Positions 53,759 through 63,059 of a DNA stretch of 64,000 bases are shown here, one piece after another; position 1 is the first letter of the stretch, and each line of letters begins with the position of its first letter. This DNA comes from Lachnospiraceae bacterium. Lineage in GTDB: Bacteria; Bacillota; Clostridia; Lachnospirales; Lachnospiraceae. A program made the position numbers and the translations under genes. The stretch spans positions 16,915-80,914 of the forward strand of contig CAJTFW010000013.1 in NCBI GenBank assembly GCA_910575445.1. Direction: 5' to 3'. The notes under the pieces were generated by a model. It worked only from the letters and a program-made list of their open reading frames with translations, ran no database searches and was not told the DNA's origin.

Positions 53759-56185
53759 ATGCAGATTTATACGGAGAAAGCAGAGCAGGCATTAGAGTTA
53801 GCCAGAAGGGTGTCTGCCAGATTAAATCATCCTTATACGGGTACGGAACATATTTTGTTAGGGCTTTTGAAGGAGAGTACAGGTACAGCCGGGCAAGTGC
53901 TTTCAGGTGCCGGAGTGACAGAGCGCGGATTAATCGATATGATTCGTCAGCTGATTGCCCCAGAAGGCGGGACACTGACAAAAGGTCGGCGGGAGTTTAC
54001 TCCACGTGCGCGTAAGATTTTAGAGGATGCCAGGACAGAAGCGAAGCGCTTTCACGAAGAGCTCGTTGGCACAGAGCATATCTTAATTGCAATACTAAAA
54101 GATGGAGAGTGCGTAGCTTCAAGGCTTCTTAATACAATGAGCATCCGCCTGAGAGAGCTCTACGCAGAGCTGCTGACCTCTATGGGGGAGAAAGCCTCTG
54201 ACTATCGGGAGGAGCCGAAAGGACGTGGTACGCAGACGCTAGAGCATTTTAGCCGTGATTTAACGGAGCTTGCCATGGAAGGAAAGCTTGACCCTGTGAT
54301 TGGTCGGCAAGAAGAGATCCAAAGGGTGATTCAGGTATTAAGCCGTAGAACGAAAAATAATCCGTGTCTTATTGGTGAGCCTGGTGTAGGTAAGACGGCG
54401 ATTGTAGAGGGTCTAGCAGCCAGGATTGCCGAAGGGAAAGTGCCAGAATCTATCTTAGGAAAACGATTGTGTATTCTGGATTTAACGGCTATGGTGGCTG
54501 GTTCCAAATATCGGGGTGAGTTTGAAGAACGTATCAAAAATGTAATCGAAGAAGTCCGCCAGGACGGACAAATTCTACTGTTTATTGATGAACTTCATAT
54601 GATGATTGGAGCAGGAGGCGCAGAAGGTGCGATGGATGCCTCTAATATCTTAAAACCGGCAATGGCACGTGGGGAAATACAGATAATTGGTGCGACCACA
54701 CTAGAAGAATATCGAAAACATATCGAAAAAGATGCTGCCCTAGAGCGCCGCTTTCAGCCAATTACCGTAGAAGAGACCGATGTTGCACAGACGGTAGAGA
54801 TTTTAAAAGGGCTTCGTCCCTATTATGAGAAACATCATCAGGTAGAGATTACTGATGAAGCACTAGAAGCGGCAGCCAAGCTCTCAGACCGCTATATCAA
54901 TGACCGTTTTCTGCCAGATAAGGCAATTGATTTGATGGATGAGGCGGCAGCCGGGCTTCGTATGGCACAGTACAGTGCTAATGGCGAGCAGCCTAGTCTT
55001 CTGCAGGAGCTGTCGGATATTAGAGGAGAATTAGAAGCAGCACTGATAAAAGGCGATATGGAGAGGGCGCACGAATGTCGGCTTGTGGAACAGAAGCTTC
55101 AGGCCAAATTAGAACATAAAGGCCAGACAAAAGGAAGAAAAAAGCAAAGTATTGTGACAGAAGAGCAGATTGCACAGACCGTATCCCGTTGGACCAAGAT
55201 TCCTGTACAGCGTCTAGCAGAAGCTGAGTCTCAAAAGCTTCGCCGTTTGGAGCAGACGCTTCATAAGCGGGTTATTGGTCAGGAGGAGGCTGTGACAGCG
55301 GTTGCCAGGGCTGTTAAGAGAGGCCGTGTAGGCTTAAAAGACCCTAAACGCCCGATTGGCTCCTTCTTATTCCTTGGGCCAACTGGCGTTGGTAAGACAG
55401 AGCTTTGCAAAGCGTTAGCAGAAGTGCTCTTTGGTAAAGAGGATGCAATGATTCGTGTGGATATGTCGGAATATATGGAAAAGCACAGTGTTTCTAAGAT
55501 GATTGGCTCACCGCCTGGCTATGTTGGTCATGATGACGGCGGACAGCTTAGTGAGAAGGTGCGCAGAAATCCCTATTCGGTACTTCTGTTTGACGAAGTC
55601 GAAAAAGCCCATCCCGATGTCTTTAATATTCTGTTGCAGGTATTAGACGATGGGCATATCACCGATTCTCAAGGACGTAAGGTGGATTTTAAAAATACTG
55701 TGATAATTATGACTTCTAACGCCGGTGCAAGTGCGATTGTCTCTCCGAAAAAACTGGGGTTTGCTTCCGTAGAAGATGCAAAACAAGACTATGAATTTAT
55801 GAAAAATGGCGTGATGAGAGAAGTAAAACAAATCTTTAAGCCAGAATTTCTCAACCGCATCGACGAGACCATTGTCTTTCATATGTTGCAAAAAGAAGAG
55901 ATTATCCAGATTGCAAACCTGCTTTTAAAAGAGCTTGAAAGGCGTTGTGAGACGCAGTTATCGATTCAGGTATCTTTTAAAGACTCTGTAAAGAAATGGC
56001 TTGCAGAGACTGGCTATGATAAAAAATATGGTGCCAGACCACTGAAACGTGCGATTCAAAATAAGATCGAAGACCTTTTAGCTGATGAGATACTGTCTGG
56101 AAATATTAAAGAAGGCAGCAAAGTAGACGTAAAGGTAGTAAATAAAGTCGTTAAGATAAGTGTAAGACCGGAGGAAGTGGTATGA
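53759..56185 (+). CDS. clpC: ATP-dependent Clp protease ATP-binding subunit ClpC
   Basis: This 808-aa HSP100 unfoldase delivers damaged proteins to ClpP. An N-terminal Clp_N repeat domain ([17 protein letters not shown]) is followed by AAA-1 (Walker A GEPGVGKT, arginine-rich middle domain) and AAA-2 (Walker [29 protein letters not shown]). The C-terminal D2-small domain carries [13 protein letters not shown]. The usual ctsR-mcsA-mcsB genes are missing upstream; a YtrA-type gene and a hairpin leader lie there instead. It overlaps radA by four bases. Confidence 0.96.
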   Translation: MQIYTEKAEQALELARRVSARLNHPYTGTEHILLGLLKESTGTAGQVLSGAGVTERGLIDMIRQLIAPEGGTLTKGRREFTPRARKILEDARTEAKRFHEELVGTEHILIAILKDGECVASRLLNTMSIRLRELYAELLTSMGEKASDYREEPKGRGTQTLEHFSRDLTELAMEGKLDPVIGRQEEIQRVIQVLSRRTKNNPCLIGEPGVGKTAIVEGLAARIAEGKVPESILGKRLCILDLTAMVAGSKYRGEFEERIKNVIEEVRQDGQILLFIDELHMMIGAGGAEGAMDASNILKPAMARGEIQIIGATTLEEYRKHIEKDAALERRFQPITVEETDVAQTVEILKGLRPYYEKHHQVEITDEALEAAAKLSDRYINDRFLPDKAIDLMDEAAAGLRMAQYSANGEQPSLLQELSDIRGELEAALIKGDMERAHECRLVEQKLQAKLEHKGQTKGRKKQSIVTEEQIAQTVSRWTKIPVQRLAEAESQKLRRLEQTLHKRVIGQEEAVTAVARAVKRGRVGLKDPKRPIGSFLFLGPTGVGKTELCKALAEVLFGKEDAMIRVDMSEYMEKHSVSKMIGSPPGYVGHDDGGQLSEKVRRNPYSVLLFDEVEKAHPDVFNILLQVLDDGHITDSQGRKVDFKNTVIIMTSNAGASAIVSPKKLGFASVEDAKQDYEFMKNGVMREVKQIFKPEFLNRIDETIVFHMLQKEEIIQIANLLLKELERRCETQLSIQVSFKDSVKKWLAETGYDKKYGARPLKRAIQNKIEDLLADEILSGNIKEGSKVDVKVVNKVVKISVRPEEVV

Positions 56186-57570
56186 AAAAAAATACAACCG
56201 TATTTTTCTGCCAGAACTGTGGATATGAAGCAGCCAAATGGTCCGGGCAGTGTCCGGCGTGCAGGGAGTGGAATACATTTGCCGAAGAGCCAGTAACCCC
56301 CAAACAAAAAGGCGTATCCACCCGAAAGACAGGTAATCGGGAGCGAAAAAGTCCGATTTCTCTAAAAAATATCACCTCTGCCGACCAGGAGCGCATCTCA
56401 ACGGATATTGGCGAATTAGACCAGGTTCTAGGAGGAGGCATTGTCCCTGGTTCTCTCGTCCTTGTAGGCGGCGACCCTGGCATTGGCAAATCGACACTGC
56501 TTCTGCAGGTCTGCCGTCATCTGGCAGAAAGGCTTCCTTCGCTTCTCTATATATCAGGTGAGGAGTCTTTGCAGCAGATTAAGCTAAGAGCTGCCCGCAT
56601 TGGCACTTTTTCGGATAGTTTAAAGCTTCTGTGTGAGACCAATCTGGCAGATATTGAAGAGATTGTACTTAGAGAACAACCAAAAGTAGTGATTATTGAT
56701 TCTATACAGACGATGTATCAGGAGGATATCTCCTCAGCGCCTGGAAGCGTATCTCAGGTTCGGGAGGCAACCGGTGTGTTGATGCGCCTTGCAAAAGAGC
56801 AAAATATCACAATCTTTATCGTTGGCCATGTCACCAAAGAAGGGACAGTTGCCGGGCCAAGGGTGTTAGAGCATATGGTGGACACTGTGCTCTATTTTGA
56901 AGGAGACCGCCATGCCTCTTACCGGATTTTGCGTGGTGTTAAGAACCGTTTTGGTTCCACCAATGAAATCGGTGTCTTTGAGATGATGGAATCGGGTCTA
57001 AAAGAAGTGAAAAATCCTTCGGAATATATGTTAAGCGGTAAGCCAGAGGGGGCATCAGGCTCTGTCGTTGCCTGTACAATGGAAGGAAGCCGCCCAATGC
57101 TTCTAGAGATTCAGGCATTAGTCTGCAAGACCAATTTTGGACTCCCTAGACGGACGGCTGCCGGGATAGACTACAACCGGGTCAATCTTCTGATGGCAGT
57201 GCTGGAGAAAAGGCTGCATTTGCCATTGTCAAGCTATGATGCCTATGTCAATATCGCTGGTGGTCTTCGCTTAAATGAACCAGCGATGGACTTGGCACTT
57301 GTATTAGCTGTTATTTCCAGCTTTAAAGACGTTCCCATCTCTGACAAGACGATTGTCTTTGGTGAAGTGGGATTAAGCGGAGAAGTGCGTGCGGTCAGCA
57401 TGGCACAGCAGAGAGTGTTAGAGGCCAAAAAGCTAGGATTTACCAGAGTTATCTTTCCTAAAAGCAGCCAGGAGTCTGTGAAAAATATAACAGGTATTGA
57501 CGTGATTGGTGTGGCCACGGTAAAGGATGCACTAAGAGTAGTGTCTGCACCAGATGAAATTACAAATTAA
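56182..57570 (+). CDS. radA: DNA repair protein RadA
   Basis: This 462-aa branch-migration ATPase is involved in recombination. It has an N-terminal C4 zinc finger (CQNCGYEAAKWSGQCPAC), Walker A GGDPGIGKSTLL, the RadA-specific KNRFGSTNEIG motif, and a C-terminal Lon-type domain (VNIAGGLRLNEPAMDLALVL). The ATGA overlap with clpC couples the two, a common clpC-radA arrangement in Firmicutes. Confidence 0.96.
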   Translation: MKKNTTVFFCQNCGYEAAKWSGQCPACREWNTFAEEPVTPKQKGVSTRKTGNRERKSPISLKNITSADQERISTDIGELDQVLGGGIVPGSLVLVGGDPGIGKSTLLLQVCRHLAERLPSLLYISGEESLQQIKLRAARIGTFSDSLKLLCETNLADIEEIVLREQPKVVIIDSIQTMYQEDISSAPGSVSQVREATGVLMRLAKEQNITIFIVGHVTKEGTVAGPRVLEHMVDTVLYFEGDRHASYRILRGVKNRFGSTNEIGVFEMMESGLKEVKNPSEYMLSGKPEGASGSVVACTMEGSRPMLLEIQALVCKTNFGLPRRTAAGIDYNRVNLLMAVLEKRLHLPLSSYDAYVNIAGGLRLNEPAMDLALVLAVISSFKDVPISDKTIVFGEVGLSGEVRAVSMAQQRVLEAKKLGFTRVIFPKSSQESVKNITGIDVIGVATVKDALRVVSAPDEITN

Positions 57571-57579
57571 ATTTTTTTC

Positions 57580-57608
57580 TTGACACAGATAAGAATACAT
57601 AGTATAAT
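57580..57608 (+). promoter_or_regulatory. Strong promoter of the tRNA-Trp gene
   Basis: Consensus TTGACA and TATAAT with a 17-bp spacer, ending 19 bp before the tRNA. Confidence 0.92.
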
Positions 57609-57627
57609 ATCCGAGTGTCAGAGATAC

Positions 57628-57700
57628 AGGGATATAGTTCAGTCGGTAGAACGTTGGTCTCCAAAACCAAATGTCGAGGGTTCGAGTCCTTCTGTCCCTG
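57628..57700 (+). tRNA. trnW: tRNA-Trp (anticodon CCA)
   Basis: 73-nt cloverleaf with acceptor stem AGGGATA / TGTCCCT, D-loop AGTCGGTAGA, anticodon loop CTCCAAA reading UGG, T-loop GGTTCGAGTCC and discriminator G. The 3' CCA is not encoded. It has its own consensus promoter and terminator, so it is a monocistronic unit. Confidence 0.96.
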
Positions 57701-57705
57701 TTTAG

Positions 57706-57741
57706 GCTTCGGAATACCTGTTCCGAAGCTTTTTATTTTTT
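57706..57741 (+). terminator. Terminator of the tRNA-Trp gene
   Basis: Perfect stem GCTTCGGAA / TTCCGAAGC with TTTTTATTTTTT. Confidence 0.93.
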
Positions 57742-57784
57742 AAAAGTGTTGATTTGAAGGATAGAAGAAAGGGTGATTGGCAAG

Positions 57785-58633
57785 ATGCATAGAAAAAAAA
57801 TCTTTGTATGTTGTTTTCTGATAATGGTTGTAATGCTTATGGCTGGATGCTCAAAAGTAGCACAGGCCGGAACCACAGAACAGTCGGAAGAAGTTAGAAA
57901 GATTGCAGAAAATCGTTTAGAGGCGATTTTGGAGAGTAAAAAAATTGTGATTGGTATCTCTCCTGATTATGCGCCATTTGCATTTATTGCAGAGAAAAAA
58001 GAAGAGACATATTGTGCAGGTTCGGATATTGAGCTTGGAAAATATATTGCAGAGCAGATGGGGGTTGAAGCAGAGTTTCGTGAGATGGAATTTGAAGAAT
58101 GTCTAGAGGCGGTCTCCAAAGGAGAAGTAGACCTGGTACTTCTAGGGATGCTGGGAGAAAAAGACAGAGAAGAAATGATGGATTTTACCAATGTCTACTA
58201 CAGGCCAGGAACACAGGTTATTCTGGTTAAAGAGCGGCAAAAAGAGAAGCTAAAGACACAGGAAGATTTTCAGGAAAAGACACTGGCAGCACAATATGGA
58301 AGCTTGCAGGCACAGCTTGTTGTGGAACAGTTTCCAGAGTCTTATCTGAATCTGTCAGAGAACGTATCAGGCGCTGTCTTGATGCTTCGGACAGGCTCTG
58401 TGGATGGTGTGGTTTTAGAAGAAGCCCTAGCTGGAGAGATGCTTCGGGAGTATTCAGAACTGGCACGTTCAGAAGCAGAGATTACCTATACACCGCAAGA
58501 GATTGTCGGCGGTGTGGGAAAGGGGGAGACAGAGCTTCTAGAGCGAATCAATGAGATTATCAACTCTGTCACCGAACAGAATCTCTATCTGCATTGGATA
58601 GATGAAGCCAATGAACTGGCAGCTTCTATGTGA
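57785..58633 (+). CDS. Amino-acid-type ABC transporter substrate-binding lipoprotein
   Basis: This 282-aa extracellular lipoprotein has the lipobox LMAGC at about residues 18-22 and then an SBP_bac_3 fold: KIVIGISPDYAPFAFI, GSDIELGKYIAEQMG, EVDLVLLGMLGEKDR, and LAAQYGSLQAQLVVEQF. The family binds amino acids or other small solutes. No permease or ATPase gene is adjacent, so it may serve a transporter encoded elsewhere. The ATG at 57785 gives a proper signal peptide. It is convergent with the lysR gene, which starts the next base after its stop. Confidence 0.88.
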   Translation: MHRKKIFVCCFLIMVVMLMAGCSKVAQAGTTEQSEEVRKIAENRLEAILESKKIVIGISPDYAPFAFIAEKKEETYCAGSDIELGKYIAEQMGVEAEFREMEFEECLEAVSKGEVDLVLLGMLGEKDREEMMDFTNVYYRPGTQVILVKERQKEKLKTQEDFQEKTLAAQYGSLQAQLVVEQFPESYLNLSENVSGAVLMLRTGSVDGVVLEEALAGEMLREYSELARSEAEITYTPQEIVGGVGKGETELLERINEIINSVTEQNLYLHWIDEANELAASM

Positions 58634-59557
58634 CTACTGTTCGGTTAAGACTCCTACAGGAATATTGTTGAGCCAGTCGGGCTGACGATAGTGTGCAATA
58701 ATATTTCTTATGGTACTCATAGCAGGTGTAAATACTTTGTCTTTGTGATAGACCAGACTAAAAGAGCGCTCAAGCTCGTTGGACTGTGGATTAAAGATAC
58801 GAATCTGGTGGCTTCTGATATCCCGCTCCAAAAGTCTGACAGAGACAACTGCTAAACATTGATTATATAAAATAGCATTTCGAAATGCGTCCGGGCAAGT
58901 GGCTTCCCAGGAGATAGAGATAGTTAAGTTGTGTCGTTTGATAAATTTATCAAAAAGCGCCCGGGTGCCACTGCCTGGCTCACGCATTACAAATTTCTGG
59001 TGTTCTAATTCTTTTACACAGACCTCTTTACGCTCGGCAAACGGATGCTGTGCAGCGCACCCAAGCACCAGAAAATCCCGGATGCTTGGCAAGATAATCA
59101 AATCCTGATGATGGATTTCTCCTTCCACAAGTGCAATATCCAATTCGGATTTTAGAATTTTTTCTTCTATCATATGGGTATTTCCAATAAAAGTATAAGT
59201 CTCAATCTCTGGCATAACCTGTTGAAAATCATTGAGAACATTAGAGATTAAACAAGAACCAATCGTGATAGTAGAGCCAATGCGGATAATTTCCTTGTGG
59301 TTTTTTTTCTGCATATTGCGTTCTAGTTGGTCAAACTGCCCGACCACCTGATAGGCATTATTTAAAAGCTCCTGTCCAGCCGGCGTAATATGCAGGCGCC
59401 TAGAGAGCCGGTCAAAGAGTCTGGTATCATAATATTCTTCTAATTCCCGGATGGCTTGGCTTATCGTGGGTTGTGAGAGAAAGAGTTCCCTTGCTGCGGT
59501 ATTCATAGAGCCACATTCTGCGACTGTGATAAATATTTTTAAATGTCGAATCGTCAT
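58634..59557 (-). CDS. LysR-family transcriptional regulator
   Basis: This 307-aa regulator has an N-terminal winged helix (MTIRHLKIFITVAECGSMNT, LFLSQPTISQAIRELEEYYD) and a C-terminal LysR substrate domain (EIIRIGSTITIGSCLISNVL, KFVMREPGSGTRALFDKFI). The domain resembles regulators of sulfur, nitrogen or selenium metabolism. It is divergent from the siroheme-type reductase gene, with a LysR-like palindrome between them, so it probably activates that gene in response to a sulfur or nitrogen signal. Confidence 0.9.
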   Translation of the reverse strand: MTIRHLKIFITVAECGSMNTAARELFLSQPTISQAIRELEEYYDTRLFDRLSRRLHITPAGQELLNNAYQVVGQFDQLERNMQKKNHKEIIRIGSTITIGSCLISNVLNDFQQVMPEIETYTFIGNTHMIEEKILKSELDIALVEGEIHHQDLIILPSIRDFLVLGCAAQHPFAERKEVCVKELEHQKFVMREPGSGTRALFDKFIKRHNLTISISWEATCPDAFRNAILYNQCLAVVSVRLLERDIRSHQIRIFNPQSNELERSFSLVYHKDKVFTPAMSTIRNIIAHYRQPDWLNNIPVGVLTEQ

Positions 59558-59600
59558 CCGTATTTTCCCCTTTGCTATATAACAATAAGATAGTGTAAAG

Positions 59601-59619
59601 TTATAGGTTTTACCTATAA
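59601..59619. promoter_or_regulatory. Candidate LysR-type binding box
   Basis: Perfect inverted repeat TTATAGG-TTTTA-CCTATAA containing the T-N11-A pattern, in the divergent lysR/reductase gap. A TATAAT box lies further towards the reductase gene (near 59662) with a poor -35, consistent with activator dependence. Confidence 0.7.
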
Positions 59620-59713
59620 GTATGATAGAATAATATCATTTTTCAGAAACAGAAACAAGTGCTATAATAGTAACCATGCAAAAAAGTAAATGACAGAGAA
59701 AAGGAGAAGAGGT

Positions 59714-60634
59714 ATGTCAGCATTAAACGTTAGCGCAGAGGATGTAAAAAGAGTCAAGGGTATGGGGTTTTTAAACAACAAGGGAACCGATAATTTCAAC
59801 GGGCGGATTATTACCATCAACGGCAAGATTACTGCCGCGCAACAGAGGTGTATTGCAGAGGCAGCAGAGAAATTCGGATGTGGCGAAGTCGCATTTACCA
59901 CCCGTATGACCATAGAAGTACCAGGAATTCCTTATGAAAAAATTGAGGAATTTCAGAAATATATTGCCAAAGAAGGACTTGTAACAGGTGGTACAGGTGC
60001 AAAGGTGCGTCCGATTGTGGCATGTAAAGGAACGACTTGCCAGTATGGGCTTTTGGATTCTTTTGCATTGGCAAAGGAGATTCATGAGCGTTTTTATGAA
60101 GGATATCGCCAGGTGGTACTTCCGCATAAATTTAAGATTGCGGTGGGCGGATGTCCTAATAACTGTGTAAAGCCAGACCTAAACGATATTGGGATTATTG
60201 GACAAAGGATTCCTGATTTTGACAAAGAGTCCTGTAAGGGATGTAAGAAATGTGCGATTGAGAAAAACTGTCCAATAAAAGCAGCAAAAGTGGTAGACGG
60301 CGTACTTAAGATTGATGAAGAAGTCTGCAACCACTGTGGGCGCTGTGTAAAGAACTGCCCGTTTGACGCGATAAAAGACGGGGCTTATGGATATAAGATT
60401 TATATTGGTGGACGTTGGGGCAAGAAGGTGGCAAAAGGACGTACACTTAGTAAGATATTCCTTGACAAGGAAGAAGCACTGAATGTTATTGAAAAGGCAA
60501 TCTTGTTCTTTAAGGAGCAGGGGAAAGCAGGAGAGAGACTTTCCGAGACGATTGAAAGAATTGGTTTTGAAAATGTGGAAAAAGAACTGTTGTCAGATGC
60601 GATATTGAAGAGAAAAGGTGAGATTTTAGCATAA
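59714..60634 (+). CDS. Siroheme/4Fe-4S sulfite or nitrite reductase-like protein
   Basis: This 306-aa protein has an N-terminal nitrite/sulfite reductase ferredoxin-like half-domain (GKITAAQQRCIAEAAEKFGC). Siroheme/4Fe-4S cysteine motifs follow (ACKGTTCQYG and GGCPNNCVKPD), then two ferredoxin-type clusters (CKGCKKCAIEKNCPI and CNHCGRCVKNCPF). This is the layout of AsrC-like and related single-subunit reductases. Partner asrA/asrB genes are not adjacent, so the electron donor is unknown. The ATG at 59714 follows AAGGAG. Ammonia- or sulfide-forming activity is inferred. Confidence 0.85.
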   Translation: MSALNVSAEDVKRVKGMGFLNNKGTDNFNGRIITINGKITAAQQRCIAEAAEKFGCGEVAFTTRMTIEVPGIPYEKIEEFQKYIAKEGLVTGGTGAKVRPIVACKGTTCQYGLLDSFALAKEIHERFYEGYRQVVLPHKFKIAVGGCPNNCVKPDLNDIGIIGQRIPDFDKESCKGCKKCAIEKNCPIKAAKVVDGVLKIDEEVCNHCGRCVKNCPFDAIKDGAYGYKIYIGGRWGKKVAKGRTLSKIFLDKEEALNVIEKAILFFKEQGKAGERLSETIERIGFENVEKELLSDAILKRKGEILA

Positions 60635-60643
60635 GATTTATTA

Positions 60644-60692
60644 AGGGGCTGTTATCAAATCCGGTTTGGGTCCGGTTTGCTAACAGCCCTTT
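60644..60692 (+). terminator. Terminator after the reductase gene
   Basis: Stem AGGGGCTGTTA / TAACAGCCCTT around a 26-nt CCGG-containing loop. Confidence 0.75.
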
Positions 60693-60808
60693 GATAAATT
60701 AGGAATAAAAGGATATCATTGTGATAGTTTTTGTGGAAGATAGTGATAGTCGAAGATAGGGTAGTGTATTATAATGGTTGTAATTCTATAGAAATGGAGG
60801 AAAATAGT

Positions 60809-61447
60809 ATGAATCAGAAAGAAAGAAGAGATAAAGGACTTCCATATATTTCGGATGATGCGGTGTTTGAGGAGCAGAAAGTGTGCAGGAGGATATTGCA
60901 GAGGTTGAATACGGTGGACAGATCAGATTTTGAAGAGATTGGGAGGATTGTAAAAGAGCTTTTTGGAAAATCAGAGAATGCGTTTTTAAATCCGCCGTTT
61001 TATTGTGATTATGGTTCCCATATTGAGGTAGGGAAGAACCTGTTTATGAATTATAATTGTATGATTATCGATGTGGCAAAAGTGACGATTGGAGATAATT
61101 GTATGTTTGCACCTAATGTAGCAATATATACGGCGGGACATCCGGTGCATCCGGTGACAAGGAATTCGCTGTATGAATATGGAGTAGAGGTCACAATTGG
61201 GGATAATGTCTGGATTGGAGGAAATTCGGTTGTCCTTCCAGGGGTGCATATCGGGAGTAATACTGTGATTGGGGCTGGAAGTGTTGTCACCAAAGATATT
61301 CCTGACTGGGTGATTGCAGCGGGGAATCCTTGTAAAGTGATACGTGAGATTACGGAAGAAGATAGGAAGTATTATTTTAAAGATAGGGAGTTTGATGAAG
61401 CAGCTTGGGCGGAGGTTGTGAAGTATGCGAAGAAGGTGGAAAAGTAG
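60809..61447 (+). CDS. Sugar O-acetyltransferase (maltose/galactoside acetyltransferase type)
   Basis: This 212-aa left-handed beta-helix acetyltransferase has an N-terminal Mac domain (RRDKGLPYISDDAVFEEQKV), an FYCDYGSHIEVGKNLFMNYN acceptor segment, hexapeptide repeats (VTIGDNCMFAPNVAIYTAGH with the catalytic His, VTIGDNVWIGGNSVVLPGVH) and a C-terminal NPCKVIREITEEDRKYYFKD. It acetylates sugars using acetyl-CoA. The ATG at 60809 has GGAGG eight bases upstream. Its stop codon lies at the start of the palindrome remnant. Confidence 0.92.
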   Translation: MNQKERRDKGLPYISDDAVFEEQKVCRRILQRLNTVDRSDFEEIGRIVKELFGKSENAFLNPPFYCDYGSHIEVGKNLFMNYNCMIIDVAKVTIGDNCMFAPNVAIYTAGHPVHPVTRNSLYEYGVEVTIGDNVWIGGNSVVLPGVHIGSNTVIGAGSVVTKDIPDWVIAAGNPCKVIREITEEDRKYYFKDREFDEAAWAEVVKYAKKVEK

Positions 61448-61498
61448 GAGGCTAGGACGGGAGGGGAGTAGGTTCCTTCCAGGCCGTGGCGAGCGTTC
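61447..61498. repeat. Deletion remnant of the composite palindromic element
   Basis: About 52 bp: the left end (GGAGGCTAGGACGGGAGG through TAGGTTCCTTCCAG) is joined directly to the right end (CCAGGCCGTGGCGAGCGTTC). The junction falls at a CCAG that occurs at both places in full copies, as expected for slippage between short direct repeats. It starts in the stop codon of the acetyltransferase gene. Confidence 0.85.
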
Positions 61499-61579
61499 TT
61501 TACACCAGAAAAATATAAAAGCATCTATACCAAATGCGAAAAGAGTGTTATAATATCCAGGGTAAGGAAGTGAATAAGT

Positions 61580-62140
61580 ATGCGCGAGATTCGGCAAGGA
61601 CAGTTTTACAGACATTTTAAGGGCAATCTATATCAGATTGTAGCGGTTGCAGAGCATACGGAGACCGGAGAGTGTATGGTGGTCTACCAGGCACTTTACG
61701 GAGATTATCGTGTGTATGTAAGACCATATGAGATGTTTGTAAGTGAGGTTGACCATAAGAAGTATCCTCAAGTGACACAGAAGTATCGTTTTGAGCTGAC
61801 AGAGTTTGTAAAGGAGTCTGAAGAGAAAGAAGATAAGCAAACAAATGTTCTGGATGTGCAAGTTGAGGAGCCGGTTCTACAGAAGAAGGTACAAAAGCCA
61901 GAGAAAAGTGAAGATGCAAAGATTAATCCATTACTTTTGGAGTTTTTGGATGCAGATACATTAGAAGAAAAACTGCATGTGATGATTTTTGGCAGAAATC
62001 AGATGGATGATAATCTTTTAAACAGTATTGCCATATCGCTTGACCTGGTTGTGGATGAAAAGAGTACGCAAGAAAAATATGATGAGATTCTAAACTGTCT
62101 TTCGATGATGAAGAGGTTTGAGAGTAATCGTCTTAGGTAA
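61580..62140 (+). CDS. DUF1653 domain-containing protein
   Basis: This 186-aa protein has an N-terminal DUF1653 domain (REIRQGQFYRHFKGNLYQIV, YQALYGDYRVYVRPYEMF), typically a small beta-barrel. A charged linker follows, then a C-terminal helical region (LLLEFLDADTLEEKLHVM, ISLDLVVDEKSTQEKYDEIL) not found in minimal DUF1653 proteins. Function unknown. It stands 25 bp before the Mrp gene and may be cotranscribed with it. Confidence 0.82.
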   Translation: MREIRQGQFYRHFKGNLYQIVAVAEHTETGECMVVYQALYGDYRVYVRPYEMFVSEVDHKKYPQVTQKYRFELTEFVKESEEKEDKQTNVLDVQVEEPVLQKKVQKPEKSEDAKINPLLLEFLDADTLEEKLHVMIFGRNQMDDNLLNSIAISLDLVVDEKSTQEKYDEILNCLSMMKRFESNRLR

Positions 62141-62165
62141 GTAAAAGAAAAGAGAGGTTTGAGAA

Positions 62166-62999
62166 ATGGCAGAGAGAGAATGTAGCAGCACAAGCTGTAC
62201 AAAGGAGAGCTGTGAGGGGTGTCCAAGTAAGCAGTCGCCTCAAAGCTTTTTGGTGGAGCAAAATAAATTTTCCAACATTAAACATGTTATTGGTGTGGTC
62301 AGTGGAAAAGGCGGTGTTGGAAAGTCGATGGTAACAGCGTCTCTGGCCAATATGATGGCGTCCCAGGGGTATAGTGTAGGAATTTTGGATGCAGATATTA
62401 CAGGGCCTTCGATTCCAAAGATGTATGGACTGCATGGGCCAGCACCAATGGCAGAGGAATGTATTCAGCCAATCTATACCAAGAATGGGATTCGGGTAAT
62501 GTCCATTAATCTGCTTCTGGAAGATGAGGAAGCTCCCGTAATCTGGAGAGGTCCGATTCTGGCAAATATGGTAAAGCAGTTCTGGAGTGATGTTGCCTGG
62601 GGAGAGATTGACTATCTGTTTGTGGACATGCCTCCAGGAACGGGTGATGTGCCACTGACTGTCTTTCAGTCGATTCCGGTGGAAGGGATACTGGTTGTCA
62701 CTTCTCCACAGGATTTGGTGCGACTGATTGTAAAGAAGGCGCTGAATATGGCAGGTAGTATGAAGATACCAGTGCTTGGCTTGATAGAGAACTACAGCTA
62801 TGTTGTCTGTCCAGATTGTGGGAAGGAATTTAAGATTTTTGGAGAGAGTGAGATTGATGCACTGTCTGAAGAACTCAATATTCCAGTGCTTGGCAAGATG
62901 CCGATTGATACAAAGTTAGCAGAGCTTGCGGATGGTGCTTTTGACCAGGCAGAGAATGAATATCTGTTGCCGGCAGAAAACCGTCTGATGTTTTTATAA
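62166..62999 (+). CDS. mrp: Mrp/NBP35-family iron-sulfur carrier ATPase
   Basis: This 277-aa P-loop ATPase assembles or carries Fe-S clusters. It has a cysteine-rich N-terminus (CSSTSCTKESCEGC), a deviant Walker A GVVSGKGGVGKSMVTASL, LLEDEEAPVIWRGPI, DMPPGTGDVPL and C-terminal CPDCGKEF with the cluster-binding C-x-x-C. The N-terminal Cys set is typical of anaerobe Mrp proteins. The start follows AGAGAGG. Followed by a bidirectional terminator. Confidence 0.93.
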   Translation: MAERECSSTSCTKESCEGCPSKQSPQSFLVEQNKFSNIKHVIGVVSGKGGVGKSMVTASLANMMASQGYSVGILDADITGPSIPKMYGLHGPAPMAEECIQPIYTKNGIRVMSINLLLEDEEAPVIWRGPILANMVKQFWSDVAWGEIDYLFVDMPPGTGDVPLTVFQSIPVEGILVVTSPQDLVRLIVKKALNMAGSMKIPVLGLIENYSYVVCPDCGKEFKIFGESEIDALSEELNIPVLGKMPIDTKLAELADGAFDQAENEYLLPAENRLMFL

Positions 63000-63004
63000 T
63001 CTGA

Positions 63005-63050
63005 AAAAACAGGGCTTTTGGTCTTAGGTGAGACGAAAGGCCCTGTTTTT
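63005..63050. terminator. Bidirectional terminator between mrp and the convergent ydcF-like gene
   Basis: Stem AAAAACAGGGC / GCCCTGTTTTT with an inner GTCT / AGAC helix; A and T tracts on both sides. Confidence 0.85.
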
Positions 63051-63059
63051 GTAATGGAT

